A DNA stretch of 64,000 bases, taken from contig NZ_BOMH01000024.1 in the NCBI RefSeq assembly GCF_016862095.1, forward strand, positions 62,001 through 126,000, read 5' to 3'. The notes beneath the pieces were generated by a model. The model did no database searches. It saw nothing but the letters and a program-made list of their open reading frames with translations, and was not told the DNA's origin. Origin of the DNA: Actinoplanes cyaneus (GTDB lineage Bacteria; Actinomycetota; Actinomycetes; Mycobacteriales; Micromonosporaceae). The translations under genes were made by a program, and so were the position numbers. Below, piece by piece: positions 24,580-60,348 of this stretch; position 1 is the stretch's first letter, and every line of letters starts with the position of its first letter.

Positions 24580-26127
24580 TCAGCTCGCGGTGGCACGCAA
24601 CGCCGCGCGCAGCTCGCGCCGGCTGACCTTGCCGACGCCGGTGACGGGGAACGCGTCGAGCACCCGGACCCGGTCCGGGATCTTGTAGGCGGCCAGGCCG
24701 CGCTCGCGCAGGTAGGTGCGTACCTCGGACAGCTTCGGGGCGGCCGTCCCGTCGCGGGCCACGACGAACGCGCACGTGCGCTCGCCGAGGTAGGGGTCGG
24801 GCACCGCGACGACCGCGACGTCGTGCACGGCCGGGTGGGTGAGCAGGTGGTTCTCGACCTCCTCGGCGGCGATCTTCTCGCCACCGCGGTTGATCTGGTC
24901 CTTGGCGCGCCCCTCGACGACCAGGTAACCGTCCGGCCGCCGGCGCACCAGGTCACCGGTGCGGTAAAAACCTTCGCCGGTGAACGCGGTCCGATTGTGT
25001 TCTTCAGCGTTCCAATAACCCCTGATGGTGTACGGGCCCCGGGTCAGCAGATGCCCGACCGTCCCGTCCGGGACGGGCCGGTCATCGTCGTCCACGATCA
25101 GCACCTCGTCGTCGGGAGAGATCGGCCGGCCCTGCGTGTGCAGCACCACGTCGTCCGGGTCGTCCAGCCGCGTGTAGTTGACCAGGCCCTCCGCCATCCC
25201 GAAGACCTGCTGCAACTGGCAGCCGAGGACCGGGCGCACCCGTGCGGCCACGGCGTCGGCCAGCTTGGCCCCGCCGACCTGGAGCACGTCGAGGCTGGAC
25301 AGGTCGGGCTTCTCGGCGGCGCCCGCGACGGCGTCCAGCCACAGGTGCGCGAGCGGCGGGACGACGGCGGTGATGGTGACCCGTTCCCGCTCGATCAGCG
25401 GGAACACCGTCGCCGGGTCGGGTCGCGGCGCCAGCACGATCCGGCCGCCGGTGTGCAGGACGCCGAGGACGCCGGGCGAGGACATGGTGAAGTTGTGCGC
25501 GACCGGCAGCGCGGTCAGGTAGACGCTGTCCGGGGTGAGCCCGCAGATCGTGGCGCTCTCCCGGACGCTGTAGAGGTAGTCGTCGTGGGTGCGCGGGATC
25601 AGCTTCGGCAGCCCGGTGCTGCCCCCGGACAGCTGAAGAAAAGCAACGTCCGAGGACTGCGGGCCGGCAGGCAGGACGGACGGATCGCCGTCCACGCCGG
25701 CCAGGTCACCGACCAGGATCACCCGGGCGTCGCCCGCCGCCGGGGCCAGTTCGGCGTGCTCGGTGATGAAGGCGACCGCCGCCGTGTGGGAGCAGAAGTA
25801 GCCGATCTCCGAGCTCCGGTGCGCCGGAAGGGCGAACACCGGCAGCGCCCCGAGCCGGAACAGCGCGAAGATCACCTCGAAGTACTCGGCCACGTTGGGC
25901 AGTTGCACCACGACCCGGTCGCCGGCGCGGACGCCCTGCGCGTGCAGGCCCGCGGCCAGCCGCTGCGCGCGGTCGAAGAGCTGCCGGTAGGTGATCCGGC
26001 GATCGCCGTCGACGACGGCGACGCGGGAGGCGAAGGAGGAACGGGCCGGGTCGACGAGGTGGTCGAGGGTCTGGCCCGTCCAGTAGCCGCGGGCGCGGTA
26101 ACGGGCGGCGAAGTCGTCAGGCCACAT
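24580..26127 (-). CDS. dhbE: 2,3-dihydroxybenzoate-AMP ligase
   Basis: 515 residues, a stand-alone adenylation enzyme of the EntE/DhbE group that activates an aryl acid and loads the aryl carrier protein. Core motifs: LQLSGGSTGLPKLIPRTHDD, VFGMAEGLVNYTRLDD, FYRTGDLVRR, GRAKDQINRGGEKI and the catalytic-Lys region VTGVGKVSRREL. In the substrate pocket, AHNFTMSSPG has the His-Asn pair and Ser, and GLVNYT the Val, that distinguish DHB-activating from salicylate-activating enzymes (which have Cys and Leu). It overlaps the isochorismate synthase gene by 11 bp. The carrier-protein partner is encoded 35 kb upstream at 61835, an unusual separation. Confidence 0.93.
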   Translation of the reverse strand: MWPDDFAARYRARGYWTGQTLDHLVDPARSSFASRVAVVDGDRRITYRQLFDRAQRLAAGLHAQGVRAGDRVVVQLPNVAEYFEVIFALFRLGALPVFALPAHRSSEIGYFCSHTAAVAFITEHAELAPAAGDARVILVGDLAGVDGDPSVLPAGPQSSDVAFLQLSGGSTGLPKLIPRTHDDYLYSVRESATICGLTPDSVYLTALPVAHNFTMSSPGVLGVLHTGGRIVLAPRPDPATVFPLIERERVTITAVVPPLAHLWLDAVAGAAEKPDLSSLDVLQVGGAKLADAVAARVRPVLGCQLQQVFGMAEGLVNYTRLDDPDDVVLHTQGRPISPDDEVLIVDDDDRPVPDGTVGHLLTRGPYTIRGYWNAEEHNRTAFTGEGFYRTGDLVRRRPDGYLVVEGRAKDQINRGGEKIAAEEVENHLLTHPAVHDVAVVAVPDPYLGERTCAFVVARDGTAAPKLSEVRTYLRERGLAAYKIPDRVRVLDAFPVTGVGKVSRRELRAALRATAS

Positions 26128-27301
26128 CGGCGTTCTCCACTCCCAGCGCGCTGAGCAGGGTGCCCAGCTTGGCCGTGGTCTCGGCGAGCTCCGCGGACGG
26201 ATCGGAGTCGGCGACGACGCCCGCGCCCGCGTAGAGGTCTATGCCGGACGGTCCGGCGGTCGCGCAGCGGATGGTGACCGCCCACTCCCCGTCCCCCGCG
26301 GCGTCCACCCAGCCGACCATGCCGGTGTAGAACCCCCGGTCGAACGGTTCGAGCCGCCCGATCGCCTCGCGCGCGGCCGGGGTCGGCGTCCCGCAGACCG
26401 CCGGCGTCGGGTGCAGCGCGGTCGCCAGCTCCAGCGCGGAGACGGCCGGGTCGGCGATCTCCCCGGTGATCAGGGTCGACAGGTGCCACATCGTCGCGGT
26501 CGCGACCAGCGACGGCTCGGCCGGCGCGTCCAGCGAGGAGCAGTAGCGCCGCAGCACCTCGGCCACCTGCTCGCTGACGACGGCGTGCTCGTGCCGGTCC
26601 TTGGCGGAGGCGAGCAGCTCGGCGGCGCGGCGGCGGTCCTCCACCGGGTCGGCGCTGCGAGCCGCGGAGCCGGCCAGGGGGTTGGCGGTCACGGTCCGCC
26701 CGTGCCGCGCGACCAGCAGCTCCGGGCTGGCGCCGAAGAGCGTCCGCCCGGCGCCCAGGTCCACCGCGAACGTGTAGCCGCCCGGGTCGCGACCGGTCAG
26801 CGCCCGCACCACCGGCGCCGGATCGAAACCGGACACCTCGGCGTGCAGCGACCGGGCGAGCACCACCTTCGTGTACCGCCCGTCGCGGATCTCGGCGACC
26901 GCCCGGGCCACCGCGTCGCGGTACCCGCCGGGCGTCGGCACCGGGCGCAGTGCGCCGATGCCGAACGGCGACGGCCGGCCCGGCACGGCGACCGGGGCGC
27001 CACCGCGGCGCAGACGCTGCGGGACGATCAGGCGCGCGTCGGCGCCCGGGGCGAACGGGACGGCGCCGACCACGGTACGGACCTCGTGGCCGGCCGCCTC
27101 GGCGACCCCGAGCACGGCGCCGACCCGGCGGGCCAGGTCGGCGTGCCCGTCGGCGCGGCCGGACGGCGGCACCGCGAAGTAGGTGCCCTCGGCGAGCAGC
27201 GTGCCCCGCGGCGAGGCGAACAGTGAGGACTCGCCGGGCTGGTAGCCGGCCAGGAGTTCGGCGGCGCCGGTGGTGGCGGTGTCGGTGGAGACGGCGGTCA
27301 T
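26117..27301 (-). CDS. dhbC: isochorismate synthase
   Basis: 394 residues of the chorismate-utilising family, converting chorismate to isochorismate, the first step to 2,3-dihydroxybenzoate. GRYTKVVLARSLH, TFLFGASPEL-type text (TLFGASPELLVARHG), ANPLAGSAAR, KDRHEHAVVSEQVAEVL, HLSTLITGEI, ALHPTPAVCGTPTPAA, FDRGFYTGMVGWVD and YAGAGVVADSDP match EntC/DhbC. Length argues against a salicylate synthase, which is normally about 450 residues. GGAG precedes the ATG. The start overlaps the antiporter stop by four bases. The next two enzymes of DHB synthesis, isochorismatase and DHB dehydrogenase, are absent from the window. Confidence 0.92.
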   Translation of the reverse strand: MTAVSTDTATTGAAELLAGYQPGESSLFASPRGTLLAEGTYFAVPPSGRADGHADLARRVGAVLGVAEAAGHEVRTVVGAVPFAPGADARLIVPQRLRRGGAPVAVPGRPSPFGIGALRPVPTPGGYRDAVARAVAEIRDGRYTKVVLARSLHAEVSGFDPAPVVRALTGRDPGGYTFAVDLGAGRTLFGASPELLVARHGRTVTANPLAGSAARSADPVEDRRRAAELLASAKDRHEHAVVSEQVAEVLRRYCSSLDAPAEPSLVATATMWHLSTLITGEIADPAVSALELATALHPTPAVCGTPTPAAREAIGRLEPFDRGFYTGMVGWVDAAGDGEWAVTIRCATAGPSGIDLYAGAGVVADSDPSAELAETTAKLGTLLSALGVENADVA

Positions 27302-28629
27302 CGGTGGGCTCCGGTGGTGACGGGGGTTCCGGTGGGGGTTCCGGCGAGGGCGAGCTCCCGCTGCTGCTCGGCGGGCGTCTGTTCGAGGCGGGACATGGCC
27401 AGGCGCAGGATCGGCGGGCCCATCACCGAGGTGACGACCGCGATCAGGACGATCACCGTGTACGTCGCGATCGACAGCACGCCCAGCCGCAGGCCGGTGG
27501 TGGCGACGACGACCTCGACGACGCCACGCGCGTTCATGCCGGCACCCAGCGCGATCCCCTCCCAGTGCGAGAGGCGGCTGGCCCGGGCGCCGAGGTAGGC
27601 CCCGGCGAACTTGCCGATCACCGCCACCAGCAGCAGCGCGATCCCGGCGAGCAGCACCTTCGGGTCGGCCAGCGCGGTCAGGTCCATCCGCAGGCCGGCG
27701 GTGGCCAGGAACAGCGGCGCGAGCACGCTGAGCACCACGGTCCGCAACGGCGTGAGGTCCTTCCAGAGCAGGCCCTCGCCGTCGCGCGCCTGGCCGATCA
27801 GCAGGCCGGCCACGAACGCGCCGAACAGGGCCTCCATCCCCATCGCCTGGGTGGCTGCCGCGCCGAGCAGGATCACCACGACCGCGACGGTCACCCGGGG
27901 GCCACCGTGGACGCGGCGCATCAGCCATCGCGCGGCCGGGCGCCCGAGGAAGTACGCGGCGGCGACGAACAGCACCAGGTACAGGATCGACAGCGAGACG
28001 GCCCCGGCCCGTACGCCCGTGGTCGCGGCGGCCGAGACCACCGACAACAGGAACCAGCCGACGGCGTCGTCCACCGTCCCGGCGGCGAGGGTGAGCTGGC
28101 CGATGTCGCGGTGCAGCAACCCCATGTCGGCGAGGATCTTGGCGATCACCGGGATCGCCGTCACGCACATCGCCACGCCCAGGAACAGCGCGAACACGCC
28201 GCGCTCGGAGTGGTCGGTGAGCAGCGCGGCGGGTACCAGGAAGCCGGCGCCGACACCGAGCGCGAGCGGCAGCAGCAACCCGGCCAGGCTGACCCGCAAC
28301 CCGGTCACGCCACGCTTGCGCAGCATCGTGGTGTCGAGCTGGATGCCGGTGACGCCGACCAGCAGCAGCACGCCGAACTGGCCGACCGCGTCGACCAGGT
28401 GCAGCTGGCCCGCGTCGGCGGGCAACACCCAGGAGAGCAGCCCGGGGGCGATCGTGCCGAGCAGCGACGGCCCGAGCAGGACGCCGGTGAGCAGCTCACC
28501 GACGAGCGCGGGCAGGCCGAGCCGGACCGCGAGCCGGCCCAGGCCGAGCGCGACCACCAGCAGGACCGAGACCTGGAGCAGGAACGTCAGCAGCACATGT
28601 GGGTCAAGCCCAGGTAAAGGGTCACTCAT
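27298..28629 (-). CDS. CPA2-family cation:proton antiporter
   Basis: 443 residues with about 12 membrane helices: VGELLTGVLLGPSLLG, FGVLLLVGVTGIQLD, TAIPVIAKILADMGLL, AAGTVDDAVGWFLLSV and MEALFGAFVAGLLIG. The TVDDAVGW segment carries the acidic pair found in helix 5/6 of Na+/H+ antiporters. There is no TrkA-N or RCK regulatory domain. It sits between SIP and isochorismate synthase with 8- and 4-base overlaps, so it is co-translated with the siderophore genes. A role in pH or ion balance during export or iron release is a guess. Confidence 0.88.
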   Translation of the reverse strand: MSDPLPGLDPHVLLTFLLQVSVLLVVALGLGRLAVRLGLPALVGELLTGVLLGPSLLGTIAPGLLSWVLPADAGQLHLVDAVGQFGVLLLVGVTGIQLDTTMLRKRGVTGLRVSLAGLLLPLALGVGAGFLVPAALLTDHSERGVFALFLGVAMCVTAIPVIAKILADMGLLHRDIGQLTLAAGTVDDAVGWFLLSVVSAAATTGVRAGAVSLSILYLVLFVAAAYFLGRPAARWLMRRVHGGPRVTVAVVVILLGAAATQAMGMEALFGAFVAGLLIGQARDGEGLLWKDLTPLRTVVLSVLAPLFLATAGLRMDLTALADPKVLLAGIALLLVAVIGKFAGAYLGARASRLSHWEGIALGAGMNARGVVEVVVATTGLRLGVLSIATYTVIVLIAVVTSVMGPPILRLAMSRLEQTPAEQQRELALAGTPTGTPVTTGAHR

Positions 28630-29413
28630 GGTCGTCCTCGTGGTGGTCCAGGTTCACGACGCCGCGCTTCCAGTAGCCGTCGATCTCCAGCCAGTTCCGG
28701 TTCAGACCCTTGGCGCGCAGGTGGCGGCGGATCGGCTTGAGCCCGGTGGCCTCGCCGGCGATCCACACGTAGCCGTCGCCCTCGGGCAGCTCGGCGGCGA
28801 CGATCGCCTCCCGCAGGGACTGCCCGCGGTCGCGGTGCAGCCAGGTCGCCGGCCGGGCCAGGGGCTGCTCCTCCGCCGCGGCGGCGACCTCGGCGAAGGC
28901 CAGCACCCTCGCGTGGGCGGGGAGCTGCTCCAGCCACGCTCCGAGCGCCGGCAGCGCGGTCTCGTCGGCGCCGAGCAGGTACCAGTCGAAGGTCAGCGGG
29001 ACCACGGTCGAGCCGCGCGGCCCGAGGATGCCGACCCGGTCGCCGGGCTGCGCGTTCGCCGCCCAGGTCGCGCCCGGGCCGTGCCCGTGCAGCGCGAAGT
29101 CGATGTCGAGCTCCCGCTGCTCCGGCCGCAGGTAGCGGATCGTGTAGTCACGGAACGTCGGCAGCGGCGAGCCGGGCGGCGGCGGCTCCAGGCCCTCCTC
29201 GCCGAGCGTCGGCATGACCGGCAGCTCGGCGCCCGGCTCCGGGAAGAAGACCTTCACGTGGTCGTCCGGCGCGCCGTAGCGGAACCCGTCGAGCTGCTCA
29301 CCACCGAGCGTCACCCGCAGCATGCGGGGGCTGACCGCCTCGGTGCGGACCACCTCGAGCAGCCTGGGGGTCAGGTCGTGCCAGACCAGCTCGACCTCAC
29401 GGGTGGTGATCAT
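28622..29413 (-). CDS. siderophore-interacting protein (FAD/NAD(P)H ferric-siderophore reductase)
   Basis: 263 residues from ATG 29413, with GGAGGG upstream. Layout of the SIP/ViuB family: LRVTLGGEQLDGF, DDHVKVFFPEPG, RDYTIRYLRPEQRELDIDF with the FAD-binding R-x-Y-T/S, HGPGATWAANAQPGDRVGILGPRG, WYLLGADETALPALGAWLEQ and YVWIAGEATGLKPIRRHLR. These cytoplasmic flavoproteins reduce Fe(III)-siderophores to release iron. It overlaps the hydrolase gene by four bases and the antiporter gene by eight. Together with the two ABC half-transporters next door it recalls IrtA, in which the same domain is fused to a transporter. Confidence 0.92.
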   Translation of the reverse strand: MITTREVELVWHDLTPRLLEVVRTEAVSPRMLRVTLGGEQLDGFRYGAPDDHVKVFFPEPGAELPVMPTLGEEGLEPPPPGSPLPTFRDYTIRYLRPEQRELDIDFALHGHGPGATWAANAQPGDRVGILGPRGSTVVPLTFDWYLLGADETALPALGAWLEQLPAHARVLAFAEVAAAAEEQPLARPATWLHRDRGQSLREAIVAAELPEGDGYVWIAGEATGLKPIRRHLRAKGLNRNWLEIDGYWKRGVVNLDHHEDDHE

Positions 29414-30219
29414 GATTGTCCCTCCGACAGAAATGCGATGAGCTCGGTGTTGACCAGCGAAGGCTGTTCGAGATAGCCGTAGTGACCGGCGTCCGGGATC
29501 TCCGCGTACCGCGCGCCCGGCACCGCGGCGGCGACGTCGCGGTTGCCGCGGGCCGGCGCGATCAGGTCGTCCGCGAAACCGAGGACGAGACAGGGCACCG
29601 AGATCTGCGCGTACGCCATGAGCCGATCCGCGTCCGCGTCGGCGTCGAGCCTGCTGGCCGCGCCGTCCGTCTCCCCCGCCAGCGGAAGCTCGAAGACGTC
29701 CAGCCAGTCGCGCGCCGCCCGGTCGTCGGCAAGGGTCCGCGGTGACAGGTTGAGCGCCGCCCGCACCACGCCCAGGTACTCGGCCGGCAGCTTCGTCCCG
29801 CTCTCCCGCAGCGCCCGCTCGCCCGCGGTCATCGCGTCCAGGAACGCGCCGGGCCGCCCGAACGTCGCCATCAGCACCACCCGGTCGACCAGGTCGGGCC
29901 GCTGCAGGCACAGCTCGGCGGCGACCCGCGCGCCCATCGACGAGCCGGCCACCCGGCACGGGCCCAGGCCCAGCCGCTCGATCAGGCCGGCCGCGTCGGC
30001 GATCAGGTCGGGCATGGTCACCACCGGCGGGGTGTCCGACGGCGCGATGCCCCGGGTGTCGAACGTGACGACCCGGTATCCGGCCTGGACCAGCGCGGGG
30101 ACCTGGTGCAGGTGCCAGGTGCGGCCGCGGGCGCCGGTGCCGGACAGGAACAGCACGGCCGGTCCCGACCCGCGTTCCTCGTAGTTGAGCCGGACACCGC
30201 CGACATCGATCAGGGGCAT
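29410..30219 (-). CDS. alpha/beta hydrolase, candidate trans-acting NRPS release enzyme
   Basis: 269 residues with the complete triad. GSSMGA holds Ser94, GFADDLIAP contains the acidic residue (Asp217 or 218), and DAGHYGYLE carries His246. HGxGxxG-type oxyanion text is replaced by LSGTGARGRTWHLH. It is a compact enol-lactonase/MhpC-like hydrolase, not a type II thioesterase by sequence. Because neither NRPS has a thioesterase domain and no ester linkage is predicted in the peptide, a role in off-loading (as proposed for hydrolases beside other TE-less siderophore NRPSs such as coelichelin) is plausible. Hydrolysing a host or self siderophore is the alternative. Confidence 0.85.
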   Translation of the reverse strand: MPLIDVGGVRLNYEERGSGPAVLFLSGTGARGRTWHLHQVPALVQAGYRVVTFDTRGIAPSDTPPVVTMPDLIADAAGLIERLGLGPCRVAGSSMGARVAAELCLQRPDLVDRVVLMATFGRPGAFLDAMTAGERALRESGTKLPAEYLGVVRAALNLSPRTLADDRAARDWLDVFELPLAGETDGAASRLDADADADRLMAYAQISVPCLVLGFADDLIAPARGNRDVAAAVPGARYAEIPDAGHYGYLEQPSLVNTELIAFLSEGQS

Positions 30220-31904
30220 GGTTCCTCCGTGGTGATGCTTCCGGCGTGCAGGCGGATCACGCGCGGCAGCCGGGCGATGGTGGCGGGGCGGTGGGCGATG
30301 ACCAGGACCGTGCGCCCGTCCCGGAGCCGGGCCAGGGCCTCCTCGATGCGCTCGGCGGTGGCCGGGTCCAGGTCGGCGGTGGCCTCGTCGAGGATCAGCA
30401 CCTCGGGGTCGGTCATCGCGGCCCGGATCAGGCCGACGAGCTGGCGTTCCCCGGCGGAGAAGCGCTCGCCGCGGCGGCCCAGATCCGTGTCGAACCCGTC
30501 CGGCAGGGTGTCGATCCAGGCGCTCAGGCCGAGCGCGGCAGCGGCGGCCGCGAAGTCGTCCCGGGTCTTGGTGCCGGGGGTCAGCGCCAGGTTGTCGGCC
30601 AGGGTCCCGGCGATCATGTGGACCTGTTGCGGGATGAGGACGAGGCGCCGGCGCAGCTCGGTGGCGTCCAGTTCGGCGAGGTCGACCCCGCCGAGCCGGA
30701 CCACGCCGGAGTCCGGCAGGTAGAGGCCGCAGAGCAGTTTGGCCAGCGTCGTCTTGCCCGATCCCGTCTCACCGGCCAGGCCCGCGTGCTCCCCGGGGGC
30801 GAAGTGGACGGAAACCCCGTGCAGGACCGGCTCCCCGGCGTTGTAGCTGTAGGTCACGGACTCCGCCGTCAGCCCCGCGTTCTCCGGCCTCTTCCCCGGG
30901 ACCGCCCTGGAGCCGGGCGACGTGGCTGCCAGCAGGTCCAGCAGTCGCGCGAGACCGACGCGCGTCTCCAGCAGGTCCCCGACCACCAGTGTCAGGTCGT
31001 CGACCGAGCTGAACAGATCCCGGCTGGCCAGCACGAACGTGACCACCACACCGACCGTGACGTGCCCGTTCACGGCGAGCACCCCACCGGCGACGAGCAT
31101 TGCCGCGCTGGTGATGCCCTGCACGATCCAGGTCCCGTCGATCCAGGTCGCGGCACCCTGCGCGGCCCGGGCCCGGCGGTAGTACCCGTCCGCGTCCCCG
31201 CGCAGCCGAGACAGCCACGTCCCGGTCGCGCCGTCGATCTGCAACTGCTCGCGGGCCAGCAGGCTCTCCGAGAACGTCGAGGTCAGCGTCGACCGCGCGG
31301 CGGCCTCGGCCGGGTAGGCGCGTTCCGCCGCTCGCCGCACGATCCGCGCCAGCAGCCACATCGGCGGGACGAACACCAGCACGAGCAGCAGGAACAGCTG
31401 CCACGACGAGGTGAGCAGGACGACGGTGGCGAACACGACGTAGCCGGCCAGCGAGATCAGGTCCGGCAACTGGCCCCGGACGAACGTGGCCAGCTCGGCG
31501 ATCTCCACGGTCGCCCGTTGCAGCAGGTCACCACCACGATGCGCCTCCAGGAAGCGCAGCGGCGTCCCGCCGAGCCGCTCGACCACGAGGTCGCGCAGGT
31601 CGTGCACGACGCGCTCGCCGACTCGGGTCAACAGGAGCTCCGACTGCCGCAACAGGACCGTGCGGGCAACGACCAGGACGAACACCATTGCGGCGTACGC
31701 GATGAGCCCTTGCCTGTCGCTGTCCAGCACCGCGTCGACCGCGCGGCCCACGGCCACCGGGACCAGCGTCAGCGCCAGGGTCGCCAGCAGGTTCACGGCG
31801 ACCGCCCCGGCCATCGCCGCCCGGTGCCGGCGCAGGTGGGGCCAGGCGCGACGCAGCACGTGCCGCTGGTCGGGCTCCTCGGTCAGCATCCGTACGTCAG
31901 CCAT
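30210..31904 (-). CDS. ABC half-transporter with canonical ATPase domain
   Basis: 564 residues: six membrane helices (about 20-300), then one nucleotide-binding domain. Walker A is GETGSGKTT, the signature is FSAGERQLVGL (C-loop with Phe/Ala for the usual Leu/Gly), Walker B is VLILDEATADLD with the catalytic Glu, and the switch is VIAHRPAT with His. It pairs with the partner encoded at 31897-33579, whose domain lacks the Glu and His, giving a heterodimer with one strong and one weak ATP site. Overlaps of 8 and 10 bp join it to its neighbours. Direction of transport (siderophore export or IrtAB-like import) is not certain. Confidence 0.9.
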   Translation of the reverse strand: MADVRMLTEEPDQRHVLRRAWPHLRRHRAAMAGAVAVNLLATLALTLVPVAVGRAVDAVLDSDRQGLIAYAAMVFVLVVARTVLLRQSELLLTRVGERVVHDLRDLVVERLGGTPLRFLEAHRGGDLLQRATVEIAELATFVRGQLPDLISLAGYVVFATVVLLTSSWQLFLLLVLVFVPPMWLLARIVRRAAERAYPAEAAARSTLTSTFSESLLAREQLQIDGATGTWLSRLRGDADGYYRRARAAQGAATWIDGTWIVQGITSAAMLVAGGVLAVNGHVTVGVVVTFVLASRDLFSSVDDLTLVVGDLLETRVGLARLLDLLAATSPGSRAVPGKRPENAGLTAESVTYSYNAGEPVLHGVSVHFAPGEHAGLAGETGSGKTTLAKLLCGLYLPDSGVVRLGGVDLAELDATELRRRLVLIPQQVHMIAGTLADNLALTPGTKTRDDFAAAAAALGLSAWIDTLPDGFDTDLGRRGERFSAGERQLVGLIRAAMTDPEVLILDEATADLDPATAERIEEALARLRDGRTVLVIAHRPATIARLPRVIRLHAGSITTEEPCP

Positions 31905-33575
31905 GGATCAGCTCCCCGTCGTGCACGCCCAGGTGGACGACCCGGTCGGCGCGCTCGGCCACGGCCGGGCGCGAGGTGGCGAAGACGACCGTGACGCGCA
32001 AGTCACGCAGGCCGTCGAGGATGCGCTGCTCGGTGCCGGCGTCGACGGCCGAGGTCACGTCGTCGAGCAGGAGCACCCGGCTGCCGCGCAGCAGCCCGCG
32101 GGCCAGGGCGAGCCGTTGCGCCTGCCCGCCGGAGACGCCCGAGCCGCGTTCGCCGAGCTCGGTGCCGAAGCCGTCGGGCAGCGACTCGACGTGGCCCAGG
32201 ATCGCGGCGCGCCGGCACGCCTGGCGCAGCTGCTCGTCGGTGACGTCCGCGCGGCCCAGGCGCAGGTTGTCGGCGATGGTCCCGGAGAGCAGCAGCGGCC
32301 GCTGCCCCACGAGCGTGACCGTGTCCCGCAGCTCGCCCAGGTCGAGTTCCCGCAGGCCGGTCCCGCCGAGCGTGACCATCCCGGTGTCCGGGTCGGCCAG
32401 CCGCGCCAGCAGCCGCAGCAGCGTCGACTTGCCACTGCCGACAGCGCCGGTGACGGCCACGAACTCGCCGTCCGCGATCGTGATCTCCGGGAACACCAGC
32501 GGCTCCCGCCCGGCCGGCGTGACGGTCACTCCCCCGGCTGGTCCTGAGGGGTGTGACCCGGTGTCCGAAGGACCCCTGAGGGCCAGCTCGGTGCTGGCCG
32601 GCCGGGGCTTCGGGGAGTCGGGCGAGGTCAGGGACGGGGTGGCGCCGAGAACCTCGGCGATGCGGCCGGCGGCGGTCCACGCGTCGCCGAACTGGCTGAA
32701 CCGCAGCGTCAGCATCATCACCTGCCGCCCGAGCAGCGCCATCCACCCGGCGAACGCGGTGAGCCCGCCGACCGAGAGCCGCCCGTCGAGCACGGCGAGG
32801 CCGCCGACCGCGACGCCGGCTGCGGTGGCCAGCCACGGGATGAACGGGGCGTTCGCCGACCAGCCGGCCGCGACCCGTGCGAGGGCCAGGGTGCGGTCCC
32901 GGACCGTACGGCTGGCCTCGTGATGCCGCTCGATCAGCACCGCCTCACCGCCGAGGCCCCGGACCGCCGTACTGGCGGAGAGAAGGTCTTCGACGGCGTC
33001 GGCCCGGGCGCCGTGCGCCGCCGAGAGCTCCTCGTTGGCCCGCTCGTAGCGGCGCGGGTACCAGAGGTTGACCAGGATCAGCAGCGGCACCGCGCCGAGC
33101 CCGATCAGCGCCAGCATCGGATCCAGCGTCGCGATCAGGACCAGCACGGTGATCAGCCCGAGCACGCCGCTGGCCAGCGACGGCACGGTGGACAGCCAGA
33201 CGGTGACCTGCTCGGTGTCGCGCGTGCCGCGCACCACGAGGTCACCGGCGCTGAACCGGTGCGCGGTCGCAGCGTCCCAGCCGAGCACCCGATCGGCCAG
33301 GCGCAGCAGCAGCGCGTTGCCGGTGCGGACCCCGGCGAGCGTCGACCACCAGCGCATCGCCCACTCCGCGCCGGTCAGCCCCACCGACACGGCGAGCGTC
33401 GCGCCGGCCCACAGCAGCAGCGCGGAGCGGTCGCCGGAGCGCACGGCGTCGACGGCGCGGCCCATCACCCACGGCAGCGCCAGCAGCCCGCCCTGGTAGC
33501 CGAGCCCGCCGATCCACGACGCGACCAGCCCGCCCCGGGAGTGCCGGGCGGCCCAGGTCAGCAGTTCCCGCCGGG

Positions 33576-33579
<4 letters not shown>
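31897..33579 (-). CDS. ABC half-transporter with degenerate ATPase domain
   Basis: 560 residues from a GTG whose GTGA overlaps the stop of the second NRPS gene. Six membrane helices (GLGYQGGLLALPWVMGRAVD onward) precede the ATPase domain at about 345-560. Walker A GAVGSGKST and the signature VSGGQAQRLAL are intact. Walker B reads VLLLDDVTSAVD, with Asp in place of the catalytic Glu, and the switch region reads VVFATSRPAV, with no His. Such a degenerate site is normal for one half of a heterodimeric exporter-fold transporter. A linker (SLTSPDSPKPRPASTEL) before the ATPase domain is long and Pro/Ser-rich. Confidence 0.9.
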
Positions 33580-60058
<26,479 letters not shown>

Positions 60059-60089
60059 TGGCGTAACTCCGTTGTTGTGCAGGGTGGAA

Positions 60090-60117
60090 ACCGCCGCGCC
60101 CGGCAAAGCGCGGCGGT
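60090..60117. other. hairpin between the MbtH and NRPS genes
   Basis: Perfect 10-base arms ACCGCCGCGC (60090-60099) and GCGCGGCGGT (60108-60117) around an 8-base loop. It lies in the 77-bp gap between the MbtH stop and the NRPS GTG, the largest gap inside the operon downstream of the aryl carrier gene. It could stabilise or attenuate the long NRPS message. Confidence 0.5.
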
Positions 60118-60135
60118 CCACGGTGGGGCGTCGGG

Positions 60136-60348
60136 TCAGGCGTCCATCTGGGCGATCAGCGAGGCGGGCCGCATGTCGGTCCAGTTCTTCTCGACGTAGT
60201 CCAGGCACGCGGCCCGGCTCTCCTCGCCGAACGCGACCGTCCAGCCGGGCGGCACGTCGGCGAACGCGGGCCAGAGCGAGTGCTGGCGCTCGTCGTTGAC
60301 CAGCACCAGGTACCGGCCGTCCTCGTCCTCGAACGGGTTGGTCGTCAC
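60136..60348 (-). CDS. mbtH: MbtH-family protein, adenylation-domain chaperone
   Basis: 70 residues matching the family almost end to end: NPFEDEDGRYLVLVNDERQH, SLWPAFADVPPGWTVAFGEE and CLDYVEKNWTDMRP, with the conserved Trp residues. MbtH proteins bind A domains and are often essential for their folding and activity. The GTG start overlaps the halogenase stop (GTGA). Being the only MbtH in the cluster, it probably serves all seven A domains. Confidence 0.96.
   Translation of the reverse strand: MTTNPFEDEDGRYLVLVNDERQHSLWPAFADVPPGWTVAFGEESRAACLDYVEKNWTDMRPASLIAQMDA

Noticed and set aside
24580..26127. Salicylate rather than dihydroxybenzoate as the cap
   Set aside because: The ligase pocket has Ser and Val where salicylate enzymes have Cys and Leu, and the chorismate enzyme is EntC-like in length and sequence.
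27314..29476. Plus-strand frames opposite the antiporter, SIP and hydrolase genes
   Set aside because: Shadow frames; the minus strand has complete, recognisable families with tight coupled overlaps.
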